In this document: positions 13,267 to 24,954 of the stretch, piece by piece
Layout of the letters: each line of letters opens with the position of its first letter
How positions within the stretch are numbered: position 1 is the first letter of the stretch
Source of the DNA: Epiperipatus broadwayi
Lineage: Eukaryota; Onychophora; Udeonychophora; Euonychophora; Peripatidae
Length of the DNA stretch: 64,000 nt
Direction of reading: 5' to 3'
Assembly (NCBI GenBank): GCA_028023455.1
Contig: JAQFVV010000013.1
Span: 11,386,579-11,450,578 of the forward strand
Program-made: the position numbers and the translations under genes
The notes under the pieces: generated by a model
What the model was told of the DNA's origin: nothing
Seen by the model: the letters and a program-made list of their open reading frames with translations, nothing else
Database searches by the model: none

Positions 13267-13392
13267 GTCTTGCATTGGTGGTCGAGAGGTCAGCGTGACT
13301 GCCTTGCACTAGCAAGCAGTTACCCGGGTTGCGGGTTCACATCCCGGCCAATGCTATGACACTTAAAAAAAACAAAACAAAAAAAAAAAAAA
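13267..13392 (+). mobile_element. tRNA-derived SINE with complete target-site duplication
   Basis: The body begins near 13267. It carries an A box (TGGTCGAGAGG at 13279-13289) and a B box (GGTTCACATCC at 13334-13344) at tRNA-like spacing, with a CATTGG/CCAATG pairing that resembles an acceptor stem. An A-rich tail with a few C follows. The element is framed by identical 14-bp target duplications, 13253-13266 and 13393-13406. Tail and duplication show it inserted by LINE-driven retrotransposition and is not a working tRNA gene. An overlapping 107-codon frame is a by-product. Confidence 0.85.
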
Positions 13393-13406
13393 ACATTGAA
13401 ATTATT

Positions 13407-15150
13407 TATAACCACAAAATAAACTCATAATTAAAAATATCATAAATGAAATTTCAGTGTAGATAATTAAATTCTACTAATAATATAAATGAAGATAGAT
13501 TTTAAATGATTTTTTTAAAATATATTTTAAATAAAAGATTTAAATTGACATATGCCAAGTATTTAAAACTGTATTCTTTTCTTGGAGAAAATTTTAAAAA
13601 AGTTAAATATTGGACTTTTAAGATAAAATCTATTAAAAATAAAATTTGTTAAAATTATCCTCAATGTGTACTATATTATCTTTTCTATTTTAAAAATGTC
13701 TCTAGAGGATATAATAATTAATCAGAAGATGGCTAGCTAAATTATCAGTTGTTCCATTCTTTCAATATGAAAATCTATCTCAAATCTGTTTCTTTGATAT
13801 ACTTAAAATTCCAAGTAAATGTTTTTACTTGATTTATAAACAGTAAACTATAGATCTCACAAAAATAATTCACTTTACTAATGACAGAAAATTTCCCATT
13901 CCCTATAACATAAAAAGCCAAACAAAATCTCATGGAAATTTCCAGAGGATGCTATATAAAAAATATTTCGTTGGAAGCATATATTTATTACTATTACAAA
14001 CACTCTCAATCAAAAAAAATAGAAGAAATCTTTTCAGTTTTACATTCAACTAACAAGTAAAAAAAAAAAGGATGACTTTTTAGAAATACTATAACATTAA
14101 ATTAAAAAAAAAAAAGCTGATATTTTATATCTTACTTTATCTAAATGTTATTTAATTGTTTATTAACACTGAGATGACCAACTGACCATTTATGCACATA
14201 TTTCTATGCTTTGACATGACCAAAGAAAACATTTCTCAAATAAAACAATGTTTCTAATCCTGAAAGAAAATTTATGCATCTCAAAATTTATAAAATACTA
14301 AATAGTCAATATGAATTAATATATGCTCTCTCATTAAAATTTTCTGGAATATATTTTATTGCTTGTATTACAGAATTTATAAAAAAAATATTAAGGTAAG
14401 CACATTAAAATTAAATTATATATTTCCAGTTTTATCTTCAGCTCTAGATTCTGACATTCTGCTATTATGCTGAACTACATAAAGACATTAAAAGATTTTA
14501 ACAAATAGATAAAACTAGTAAAATGTTTAATTTTAAATGTCCACACAAGATGCAATACATATGTGCTTGCAATATCAAATATTGATTGAAATTCTCAATG
14601 AGAATAATGATGGTAATAATAATTATTGTTGTTGATGATGGTGAAATTGGTAAGCTAATACTTTATAAAAAAACCCAACAAATATATTAAACGGGTATTA
14701 TATAATTACAGTGCTGGCAGACATAGATTTTGACTGAATCTATCTATGTGTATTGATAGAAAAAACTATCTACATTGAATTAAATACATTCTACTGGAAA
14801 TAAACTGCTGATTTTATGTGGAAACAGTGTTGATTATTAAATATAGTCAACATAGTCTTTATGTCATACATCAGTATTGGAGTTTGAAGCATATTATTGA
14901 AGCTTATAACTAAAGTATTAATAATATGTTAAATTATATTTTATAATTGTATATATTAAATATAAGCAGGACTGAACATGTTATGATATGCATACTCTCT
15001 GATAAAATTTTATTTTATAGAGAATTGCATCCTTGAATTTTCATTTCAATCAACACATTTGCAAAGATAGGATGATATAAGTATATCAAATTAAATGTTG
15101 TCTTCATGTATCTCCCTTTTAAATTTATACAAAATTATATATATATTTAT
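13407..15150. other. Non-coding, nothing recognised
   Basis: AT-rich DNA. There is a short ATGATG/TTGTTG-rich stretch near 14610-14645 and no coding signal. Confidence 0.55.
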
Positions 15151-15194
15151 GGACAGACAACTTCCATATTTCTCCATTCTTTTTTATTTCAAAA

Positions 15195-15334
15195 AACTAT
15201 ATATTACATACATATAATTTCTGGTTTGACTAATAAATTAAATGATGTTAATAAACATTTCAGCATCTCTTGAATTTATTAGATTGCTAAATTAATGTAA
15301 ATATCCATTTGCATTAGTAGTCCCATATACATAC
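15195..15334 (+). repeat. Repeat C, left part of an interrupted copy
   Basis: This matches, in reverse, about 23760-23900: shared pieces include ATAAACATTTCAGC, a TTATTAGATTGCT-like segment, and CCATTTGCATTAGTAGTCCC. The copy resumes at 17289 after the LTR-like insertion, so this stretch and 17289-17600 were once continuous. Confidence 0.65.
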
Positions 15335-17288
15335 TTTAACGATCGGGGGAGAAGGAGACTTAACGTAATCTGCACTACAGGGCGCCACTAGGCATTTGAA
15401 CCTAGAAAATTTATATAGTAGGCAGGTACGTTAAGTTTAAAAAAAAATTTTTTTTAATTTTATTTTATATATTTGGATTCCAATCGTTTGCCCAAGGTCA
15501 CTAGCTCATAGAGTAGCAGAGATTTTAAACATTTATAAGTTTCAATAGATTTCTATTCTCAAAGTATATATTAAATATTTAGAACAATAAAATAAAAGAA
15601 GCCACTGCCAGTAATTAACACACAAATAGATTTTTATTAACGCACATTTAAAATTGAGGAATAAATTTATTTTTAGGTTTTAACATTAATATTTTTTTTA
15701 AAATTTAAATTACTATTTTAAATAGATCGCACAGATGGATATTTAAATTATATTTTACTTTAGCATGTCGAGCATAGATAGTCTACATAGATTTTTTTTC
15801 ACTTAAAAACTTATCAAAACATTCATTCAATCTCAGACTAAAAGTTCGTAGTCAACCCAATGCCTGCTTCCAGATATATAGTCACAATCAATGCAATATG
15901 AAGATGCTAGCATAAAACCACGCCGACAGGAATGTGCATCTGACAGCGTGATATTATTTGAAGGAAATGATCCGTGTCTAGAACAGGAAAGTGCATCTGT
16001 CAGACTAAGGAATCATGTATATATATATATTTTTTAACGAGTGCTACTTATGGGGGGAGAACGGTCTTTCTGAAGACTTATACATACCTGTCCATAGAGC
16101 TAGAAGGGGTTAATGGTGCAGGAAATACATCTGCAACCATTGCAACGGTATGACTGCCTCTTTGGGGTCATGCATTCAGGTGGCACGTTGCCCTGTATGC
16201 TAAACACGCTTCACATTACATTAATATAAACGTCTATATATCTCTCCACTAGCACTGACACAACCACGAAACAAATAGCCTGAAATTAAAATTCCTTAAA
16301 TTAAACATAAATGAATTTAAACCTAGTTATTAATCTTTACCCATGCAGCTATCTACACCCAACTTTAAATTTAATACATTTTAGTTAAAACATAATACAC
16401 ACACAAAAAAAAAATGAAATGGAAATGATTGCTTAAACATCTACATAAAAAAATATCAATAATTGAATTTGCATTCTTTAAGTCAGATAAGAGTTCTTAT
16501 TTTCAGTTATTAATTACTTGCAATTTTAGGAAAGTTCTTATTAGATAGACACAATAGTTCATACTTTACGGATTTAATAGATTGAGAAGTCCATCTTCGT
16601 GATCACTTTCGTAGATTTTGTCCTTCTTTGAAATGAAACTGCGACTTGCCATGCATTTGATCAGGAACTGTCATCCAGAGGCCTCAACTGGTTGTCCGGA
16701 AAATTAAATTTATTGCAGACTTCCACATCGTGAAAATCTGCAATATAGCTAGTTATAACGATCTATTCATAGTCAGCTCTAAGATAACAATTATAATAAT
16801 AATTTGGCTTTTATATTTTTATTAGTCTCTTATCATTAGATCTTCAGATTCAACGAGCAAGACGTCACTAATCCATTCGTGTTTCAGTTATGGTCCATGC
16901 TGTCATTTTCGTGTATGCATTGGTCATTTAATTCCTTTGTATTCTCTTATCTGACCATTTAATTTATTTTACATGCCTCACGAGGTAGTTTGCTTTTGAA
17001 CAATCATTTAATTAATAAGACAATCATTTCCATTTTCTAAGACTATAGAAATCAACATTATTTCTATTTTTAAAATATCAATCTTTATATCTTTACTTTT
17101 TTACAAAAAAATTACTTTCAACTATTTTTATTTTTTAAAAGTTTTTAAAGTTGTCCATCATGCGATCTATATATACATTAAATAGTTTTTAAATTAAGTT
17201 TTTTTTTCTTTTTAATAAATCAATTTTTTATTTATGATCTTTTATTTTAATTTTAAAATAATGTGACGGGATATTATATTCCGTTACA
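15335..17288 (-). mobile_element. LTR-like element E, copy 1 (probable solo LTR)
   Basis: Read on the minus strand it begins TGTAACGG at 17288, within a short hairpin (17262-17288, pairing with CCGTCACA), and ends near 15335 with CGTTAAA. The word ATAC flanks both ends (15331-15334 and 17289-17292), consistent with a 4-bp target duplication. A reverse copy lies at 19676-21689. The gypsy LTRs at 40.8 and 51.6 kb have very similar ends (TGTAACAG hairpin and CTGTTAA), which is why I call this LTR-like. There are no reading frames of note. A motif like CAGGAATGTGCATCTGAC occurs three times (about 15929, 15982, 16120). Confidence 0.6.
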
Positions 17289-17600
17289 ATACATATATAT
17301 GGATTAACAAACCTAGTTAGTTTGAAAATATGCATGTAAGTCATTACAATCCAGATCTAAACACAACCTCATTTACATATGGCCCAATTCTAAATTTTAT
17401 GGGAAAAGTCCATTTCTTAATTATTTTTAAAACCTACACAAGTGGATAATTTAAGTCAAATAGTTGTAATATAATAAATACAGTATTTTTTCCAACATTA
17501 TTTGTAATTTCTGATATAAACCCCATGTCATTAATAAACAATTCAACACCTCTTTACTTTACTTACTAGATTGCTCAGTCAAAGTTGAATGATAATTTGC
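17289..17600 (+). repeat. Repeat C, right part of an interrupted copy
   Basis: This continues repeat C after the LTR-like insertion. GGATTAACAAACCTAGTTAG, GTCATTACAATCCAGATCT and GTCCATTTCTTAATTATTTT match, in reverse, 23545-23760. Confidence 0.7.
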
Positions 17601-17610
17601 ATTAATTGTC

Positions 17611-17644
17611 ACACACACACACATACACACACACATATATATAT
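17611..17644. repeat. (CA)n/(TA)n microsatellite
   Basis: A CA dinucleotide run passes into a short TA run directly before repeat B copy 1. Confidence 0.85.
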
Positions 17645-19180
17645 TGTAACATTTTACATTTTGATTTAGGCCATCTATTGCACACTATAAAGTGCTAATT
17701 AATCAAAGTATGAAAAAGAAGAATCTTCCAATCATGTAGGAATTGAGATATTTCATAAACACAGTTATATTTCCTGACTAACTCAACCTAATATTTATTA
17801 TGATTTGAATTGATAATGAAATAAGTTTTTTATTTATTTATAAGGGCACCAGAGTCTGTAGACTCACTAATGTTCATCGATTCAGATTGGCAGTAAATAA
17901 CTAAATTTAATATTTTTTTAAAGAATTTTCCCTGGGCTTAACTATTAAACAAGCATATTGGCAAAGGTAATTTATACAATTCTCCAAAATTAATAATCTT
18001 TTTAATAATAAAATCTAAATAACTAAAATTAAGAACGTACAATAAAAGTGATGCTAAATATTTTATTAAAACTAATTGCATTCAAATATCAGCCTTTCAA
18101 GCTAATTGTGCATATGCTTTTGCGAGTGTTAATAATAATAAATGAATACATTTCTCTCCAATACAAACTAATTAAAATATTTAACGATAAATTATTAATA
18201 AAATTAAAAAAATATATACATGTTCATCCAGATAATAATGTTACTCAAATAATTAATCTTTCCTATTTCAATTCTCTTCTTACATTTCTTCTACAAGTAA
18301 TACATGAATAAAATGAATGTCTCTTTAAATAATAAATGAGTGTCTCTATCAGTATTTGAAGCTTCTAGTTAAAGTTTATAATTAATTTAGTATGCAAACA
18401 TTTTAGGGTATAAATATCTTACTGTAAGTTCTTAGAATTATGTAGGCCATTGATTATTGTATTGTGCATGTATTTCTGAGATGAAAGAGTTTGTTTGTAA
18501 GTTAACATTGATTTCTGTTATTTTCACATTCCTGATCAGTCCTAAGGTTAGATTCAAAAGCTTTTTGGAATGACCTTTTTATGGCAAAAAAAGTTGTCTG
18601 CAAACCTTCCAGTTCCACTCCCACATGACAACTTAGTTCAACATATGAGAAGTCTGGGATGCAGAAAGCATCTCAGACCCACAGAAACTGCTAGCCAAGA
18701 AAAAAGACAAGACAACACAAGACAATGCTCCAAGTTATTTGCTTCTTTTATACTTCAGTCAGTTTTAGATTTCTGCATATATATTCTTATCTTATTTTGT
18801 TATCAAAATACAAGTTGATAATATTGTATACTTATTGCTATTTTTTAGTTACAAGTCTTTTTCTTTATGAAGTATTTCTGCCATCTTTAATTATCTTGTA
18901 AAAGGTTTTTACTCTGATTGTAATCTCTTGCATTTATAATTTCTTTTTGTTAATTTGAATAAACAATCTGTATGCATTTCTATTCTTTCCAATTTTAACT
19001 TTATTTTAATTAAATTAATATCAAACACAAATAATCTTCATGGTATATATTTAAAAAAAAAATTACATAAAAAAACTAAATAGTATTTATTGATTATTTC
19101 TAAATTTTACTTTTTTTTTCAACTTTTAAATATTACTCAATGCCAACATACTTGAACAATATAAATGTAAATGGTTCAAT
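17645..19180 (+). repeat. Repeat B, copy 1 (about 1.5 kb, unknown class)
   Basis: The segment starts TGTAACATTTTACATTTTG and matches 22037-23465 in the same orientation along its whole length, with small indels. Landmarks in both copies are CACTATAAAGTGCTA, TTTATTAGGGTGCCAG-like, AATAATCTTTTTAATAATAA, GTTCTTGGAATTATGTAGGCC-like, and CAGTTATTTGCTTCTTTTATAC-like stretches. A frame at 18570-18818 corresponds to one at 22881-23063 (shared LVQHMRSLGC and QCSKLFASFIL), but I do not recognise it and similarity at the DNA level alone would explain it. The class is unknown; the TG start could be an LTR, but no target duplication is visible. Confidence 0.8.
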
Positions 19181-19675
19181 TCCTTCTGGATCAGGGATAA
19201 GAATAAAAGAGGGGTTTGAACTTATTTTATTTTCAATAAGTCTCAACTTTGTATTCTGTTTTTTTTATGTATTAGCATAGCTGATATATTTCTGTAGATC
19301 ATTCACAAATGGTGTGCGACTTCAGGGTCTAACATGGTTAGAATGAGGAATATTTCCACATTCATCTATATCCCTACAGCACATGCACAAGTCTCTCAAT
19401 AAGAAATCCAAGTCTGATCACAATGAACATTGCTCATCCTTTTGAAACTTATAAGCTCATGGCAACTTGGTCCATCTCCCTTATCTCAGGATCCAACTAA
19501 TATTAGACTGATGGACATCTAAGGATGATCTTATCTTACTTATTGTTGTGTAAGAAGTCGGATTATGATTTTCCCCTCTTTGATATCTGCCTACCTGATC
19601 CCCACTGTGAATTAAGCCTACATCAGCTGGATCATGTTTTTTTCCCTATAGTCATATAAAATTATATATATATAT
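19181..19675. other. Unique sequence between repeats
   Basis: This 495-bp spacer is slightly less AT-rich than its surroundings. I see no coding signal or repeat. It ends in a TA run that directly precedes the next LTR-like element. Confidence 0.5.
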
Positions 19676-21689
19676 TGTAACGATATATAAATATGCCGTT
19701 ACATTAATTTAAAATAAAATCTTAAAGTTCGCAAATAAAGATAAAATCTATTAAAAAAAAACTAAATGCTAAAATTAAAATGTTTGTTAAACGTATATAT
19801 TCGCACAGATGCAAAACTTTAAAAATATTTAAAAAACAAAAACAAATAAATAAGTATTTGAACGTACTTTTTTATAAAAAAGTACAAGATTTAAAGATAA
19901 AATATTTTTGTAGATGGAAATGATTGTTTATTAATTATCCAAAAGCTGTGTAATTAAACAGTCAGATGAAAAATAGATAAGAAAATAAAGAAATTTTAGC
20001 TTGACCAATGGAAGCAAATAAAGGCCCGGACCATAACGAAAAAATGGAACAGTGATGTTTTTGTTCATGGAATCCATAGGAGGACTATAAAAAAAATATT
20101 GAGTTCCACTCAATTCCAACTTGGTTTTGTGAGAAGAACGATAAGACACACTCGTCGTTCTCTCTCATTTCTTTTAAAAAATGAAAAGACTGTGATACCA
20201 GGATTTTTCCAGCTAAGGATGCCTTCAGATAGACCGGGTTTCAAATAAGGACTCCATGGAAATTAACACCAGGAACCGGGAGCTCTTCTACCGTAAGCTA
20301 TATGAACTAAACAATTTTTAAAATCATAAAAAAAAAAAAAAGAATAATTAAAAACTTTCATCAGGGTTTGACAAATTTAATAAACAAGCCAACTTAAATG
20401 TTAAAATGGACTCTTATCTGATTTTTGTAAGTTTCAAATCAATTAATAATGTTTAATTTTATATGTTTGCGTTTGATAAAAAAATCATTTCCATTTATTA
20501 TTTTATTTGTAATAATATTTATTGTTTAAATTTTAAATGAGGAAATTTAAGGTTGGGTATAGACATTGCATAGATTCGTTAGCAGTTGATTATGTTGTGA
20601 TTTTCACATTCGATTAGAATATATATCATCGATGTCACTGTGGCATCTTACAATGAATGCTATTGGGTTTTGTGTATTCCCAATGCAATTGACGTTATCG
20701 ATGATTTTGTATTTTTATTGGTTGTGTTTATTTTGAAATGTTTTTAACTGTGGAATCTATGCAGCCGATCTATACTCGACATTATAAAACAAATTGTATA
20801 AAATTCATCTGTGCGAACGTATCTAAATGTTAAATTTAAGTCGGACGTGAATGGCTATATAGATTTGTAAAGTTATATATATATAGTTTAAGGGAGGGTA
20901 ATCTTAGGTTATTTGTTTTGTAGTTAAACTGGGTCAATGGATTAGATGTATTGATGTAATTAGTAAATGTGGCAGGAGATCTGCTATGGGCAGGATTGCA
21001 TATATACGCCGCACACCCCCTGCATGCCTAATGGAATTGGATAGTAAGACGGAAGACACGGCCCATTCCTATGGAATTTTTTGTTTATTGTTCTTCTCGC
21101 CAACAGATGTAGCATTCCTGTTTGGTCGAGAGACAATGTCTTCTCTAACTATACTGATCAGATGTACATTCCTGACAGTATAGTATATTTAGTGCTGTTG
21201 TATTTTCATGCTACATTGAATATATTAATGTATCAGATGGATTGATGCCGGTTTGACTGCGAACTTTTGGCCTAAGGTTAAATAAGGGAAAGAATATTTT
21301 CTTTTCAAATGCAGATCTATGTAGTCTATTCATATTCGACCCTCTAAATAAATATTAAAAACTCATGAATGCAATCTATTTAAATGTAAAATTAAAAGTT
21401 ATTACTCAAAATTTAGATGATTCAAAATTTTATATGTGCGTAAATAAATATTCTTATGTGTTAATTTCTGGCAGTGGCTTTTATTTTTTTGATATATACA
21501 AACTAAATAAGTTATTTCTTATCTCTGCGTCTCCATGAGCTAGTGACAATGGGCTAACGATTCAAATATTTAAATAAAGTGGAATCTTAACAGCGCACAT
21601 CTGCCTACTTTATACATTTTTCTAGGCTCAAATGCCTAGATGGCGCCCTTGTGCAGATTGCAGTTAGATTCGACCTCCACTTTCTTTAA
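19676..21689 (+). mobile_element. LTR-like element E, copy 2 (opposite orientation to copy 1)
   Basis: It starts TGTAACGATATA with a 28-bp terminal hairpin (19676-19703, closing with CCGTTACA) and matches copy 1 end to end in reverse. Well-kept landmarks are the CAATCATTTCCAT region (reverse, near 19915), the CAGGAATG-type motif near 21115 and 21170 on the minus strand, AAAAGCCACTGCCAG (reverse, near 21475) and CAAATGCCTAGATGGCGCCC near 21630. The right end near CTTTAA (21689) is homologous to the copy-1 end. I found no matching target duplication. A 24-bp piece of the end recurs at 21835-21858 beyond a G-rich tract, so the true right edge is uncertain. Frames inside are unrecognised. Confidence 0.55.
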
Positions 21690-21723
21690 GAAAAGGATAA
21701 AGATTTTAATATTATATTAATAA

Positions 21724-21834
21724 AGGGGAGGATTAAGGGAATGGGTGGGAGGGAAGGTAATGAAATTAAGTTGATGTGTGGGGAGGGGTGGGGGGGTTGG
21801 GGAGGTGGGGGGGAAAGGGGGGGGAGGAGGGGGG
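21724..21834 (+). repeat. G-rich tract with quadruplex potential
   Basis: About 110 bp are dominated by G and A, with many runs of three to eight G (GGGTGGGAGGG, GGGGAGGGGTGGGGGGG and others). It lies between two copies of TAGATTCGACCTCCACTTTC (21665 and 21835). It stands out strongly in an AT-rich window. Confidence 0.85.
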
Positions 21835-22036
21835 TAGATTCGACCTCCACTTTCTTTTGGATTGTTATAATATATATAATCTGGTTTAAAGTTGTTTTTT
21901 TATGTAAAACTCCTATTTATTCCCTGGTTATGGGTTTTGAGTTCTACATTTTAAGCCACTATTGTAATGTTTTTTATACAACTACGACTATCTCAGGCTG
22001 TGGATGTAATATTGAAGCCTTACACTGGGAAGCCAT

Positions 22037-23465
22037 TGTAACGTTTTACATTTTGATTTAGGCTTTCCATTGTGCACTATAAAGTGCTACTTAATCAAAC
22101 TATAAAAAAGAATCTTCTGACTAGGTAGGAATTCAGATATTTCATGAACATAATTATATTTCCTGATTAACTCGACCTAATATTTATTATGATTTGAACT
22201 GCTGATGAGTTAGTTTTTTATTTATTTATTAGGGTGCCAGAATCTGTAGACTCATTAACATTCATCAAGCAGATTCGCAGTAAATAACTAAATTTAATAT
22301 TTTTTTTCAAGAAATTTCCCCAGGCAAAGGTAATTTATACAATTCTCCAAAATTAATAATCTTTTTAATAATAAAATCTAAATAACTAAAATTAAGATCA
22401 TACAATAAAAGTGTTATATTAATGCTAAATATTTAATTAAAACCAAGTAAAATATTTAACAATAAAATATTAATAAAATTGAAAGAATATACACATGATC
22501 ATTTAGATAATAATGTTACTCAAATAATTAAAATATCCTATTTCAATTCTCTTCTTACGTTTCTTCTAAAAGTAATCCATGAATAAAATGTCTCTTTGAA
22601 TAATAAATGATTATCTCTATAGGTATTTGAAGCTTCTAATTAAAGTTTATAATTAAATTTAGTTTACAAATATTTAATTAGTCACAATTAATGACATGAA
22701 TATCTTACTGGTAAGTTCTTGGAATTATGTAGGCCATTGATTATTGTATCATACATGTATTTCTGGGATAAAAGAGCTCATTGGTAAGTTAATTTTAATT
22801 TCTGTCATTTTCACATTCTTGGTTGGTCATAAGGCTAGACTTGAAAGCTTTTTGGAGTGATCTCTTTATGGTGAAAGAAGGTGTCCACAAATGCTCTGGT
22901 TCCACTCCTGCATGATGATTTAGTTCAGCATATGAGAAGTCTGGGATGCTTTCTGCACCTTGGACCCACGGAAACTCCTAGCCAAGAAAAAAGACAAGAC
23001 AATATAAGACAATGCTCCAAGTTATTTGCTTCTTTTATACTCTGGTCTGTTTTAGATTTCTGAGCTTATATTCTTATCTTTTTTGTTATCAAAATGCAAG
23101 GTGATAATCTTGTACATTTACTGTTACATTTTAGTTACAAAATCTTTTTTTTATAAATTATTTCTGCCATCTTTAATTATCTCATAAAAGATTTTTACTC
23201 GGATTATAATCTTTTGTATTTATAATTTCTTTTTGTTTATCTGGATAAGCAATCTGTATGCATTTCTATTCTTTCCAATTTAAACTTTAATTAATTTAAT
23301 ATCTAATACAAATAATCTTCATTGTACATATTTAAAAAAAAAAATTACATAAAAAAAAAAACTAAATAGTATTTACTGACTATTTCTAAATTTTACTTTT
23401 TTTTCAACTTTTAAATCTTATTCAATACCAACATACTTCAACCATATATATGTAAGTGATTCAAT
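22037..23465 (+). repeat. Repeat B, copy 2 (about 1.4 kb, unknown class)
   Basis: Direct repeat of 17645-19180, starting TGTAACGTTTTACATTTTG. The frame at 22881-23063 aligns without gaps to the one in copy 1 except for its upstream start. A 9-bp stretch at 22948-22956 is the exact reverse complement of the matching stretch in copy 1 (18661-18669), a micro-inversion. The 3' end abuts the MITE-like repeat at 23473. Confidence 0.8.
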
Positions 23466-23472
23466 ATATAGG

Positions 23473-23759
23473 GATTGATAGATCTAGTAAGTTTGGAAAT
23501 AAGAAAAAAATGGCTATTTTGCATTAGCTGAGCATTTGGTATGTTACTCAAGACTGGAAATTACATGGGAAAAAATGCAGACATTTATTGCATTACAAAT
23601 ATTTGATTTAAATTCTTCACTTGCATGGGATTTAAAAATGAGTAAGAAATGGACTCTCCCATGAAAGTTAGAACTAGGTCATAAATTAATGAGAATGTGT
23701 TCACATCTGAATTGTAATGGGTTTCACCCTTATTTTCAAACTTACTAGATCTGTTAATC
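23473..23759. mobile_element. MITE-like repeat C with 31-bp inverted ends
   Basis: The left end (23473-23503, containing GATCTAGTAAGTTTGGAAAT) and the right end (23729-23759, containing ATTTTCAAACTTACTAGATC) are inverted copies with three mismatches in 31 bp. The 225-bp centre is non-coding. Its relative at 15.2-17.6 kb is the sequence into which LTR-like copy 1 inserted. No superfamily is assigned. Confidence 0.65.
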
Positions 23760-24950
23760 TTTATGTACAGTTGGGACAGCTAATGCAAATGGTCATTTAC
23801 ATTGGCTGAGCAATCTAGTAAGTAAATAAGCACTGAAATGTTTATAACAGCATTTGCTTCATTAGTCAACAGTGGGAATTACATAATGTTGGGAAAAAAT
23901 AAGTATATTCTCAATAAATATTATTTACCGATCAAACATAAGCTAACCACAGCATGAATAAGATAAAGTGATTTAATAAAGTGATATGAAACAAATATTA
24001 TTATAGTATTTTTGCTTTTAGACAATCAAAGCATTTTAAAAAAAAGTGTGTGTGTGTGTGTGGGGGGGGGGGTTGTATAAAGTTTTACAGTTAATATTTT
24101 TTTAAATTTCCAGGTGAAAAATAATATTTTCATTTTAATATTATATTATCAATAAAGTCATTATTCAAATTAAAGAGTCTGAAGCATATTTATTGATTTA
24201 TGTAGTCTGCAAGTTGTTTAAACCATTTATGCAAATGATTAGTCTAATCAAACATAAACTGAACATATAATTTATACATATAACCAAGGCAAACTTCTGT
24301 GAATTATAAAAAATGAAGATAATCAGATAGATATATGGCCCATGATCTGATCATATGTAATAAAAACATAAGACAAAAATATAATAAAAAGCATATCAAC
24401 TGGAAGAATAAAGCTATTGCTGATGTATTTTACTATTAATATTATTAATGTAATTGTTATATGTATGTATATCAAAATGACATGTTCAGTTTAGATATTT
24501 ACTTCAAGTTATAATTTATAATCAAGTCCATGGCTCAATCCATGATATTTCAAGTTTCTTTTAGTCTGATGAAGTACTAGTGTAATTAGTATTTCCCATA
24601 TTGATGCATTCTATACTTATGCAAATAATTACAATATTAACCTATATATTATTACTAACAATTGAGTGTATCTGGAAAAATATAAATAAAGTCTGAAATT
24701 TTTTAAAAACATTTAAGAATTAAATTCAATAATAAAAATAATTCAATATATAATTAAGGTAGGATGTCATCATCACAAAAATCCAGATAAAAAGAACATA
24801 TGTATGTTAAATTATTAAAATATCTGGCTAAGTTCATATCCCATACTAGATCTTGGTGAATGAAATAAAAATGGATCACCATTTGTTTCTTAACAGAAAT
24901 CAGACATTGCTGGACATTTTTCTGTAATTATTACATAAAAATTCTCCATT
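23760..24950. other. Repeat C-related edge, then non-coding DNA
   Basis: The first 140 bp are related to 15.2-15.33 kb in reverse. A (TG)n run followed by eleven G lies at about 24046-24072. The rest is AT-rich with no feature I can name. Confidence 0.55.
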
Positions 24951-24954
24951 TTAT

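Noticed and set aside
13267-13345. Functional tRNA gene
   Set aside because: The anticodon and T stems pair imperfectly, an A-rich tail follows and target duplications flank the block, so it is a SINE.
13036-13359. 107-codon frame
   Set aside because: It runs across a repeat D fragment and the SINE, so it is an accidental frame.
17262-17288. Terminal hairpin of element E as a Helitron 3' end
   Set aside because: The hairpin sits at the TG terminus, there is no CTRR end after it in both copies, and E1 is flanked by a 4-bp duplication, which Helitrons do not make.
21641-21650. TGGCGCCC near the end of element E2 resembles a retroviral-type primer binding site
   Set aside because: It is also present in E1 and lies inside the repeated unit, whereas a primer site would lie outside an LTR; the surrounding bases do not continue the match.
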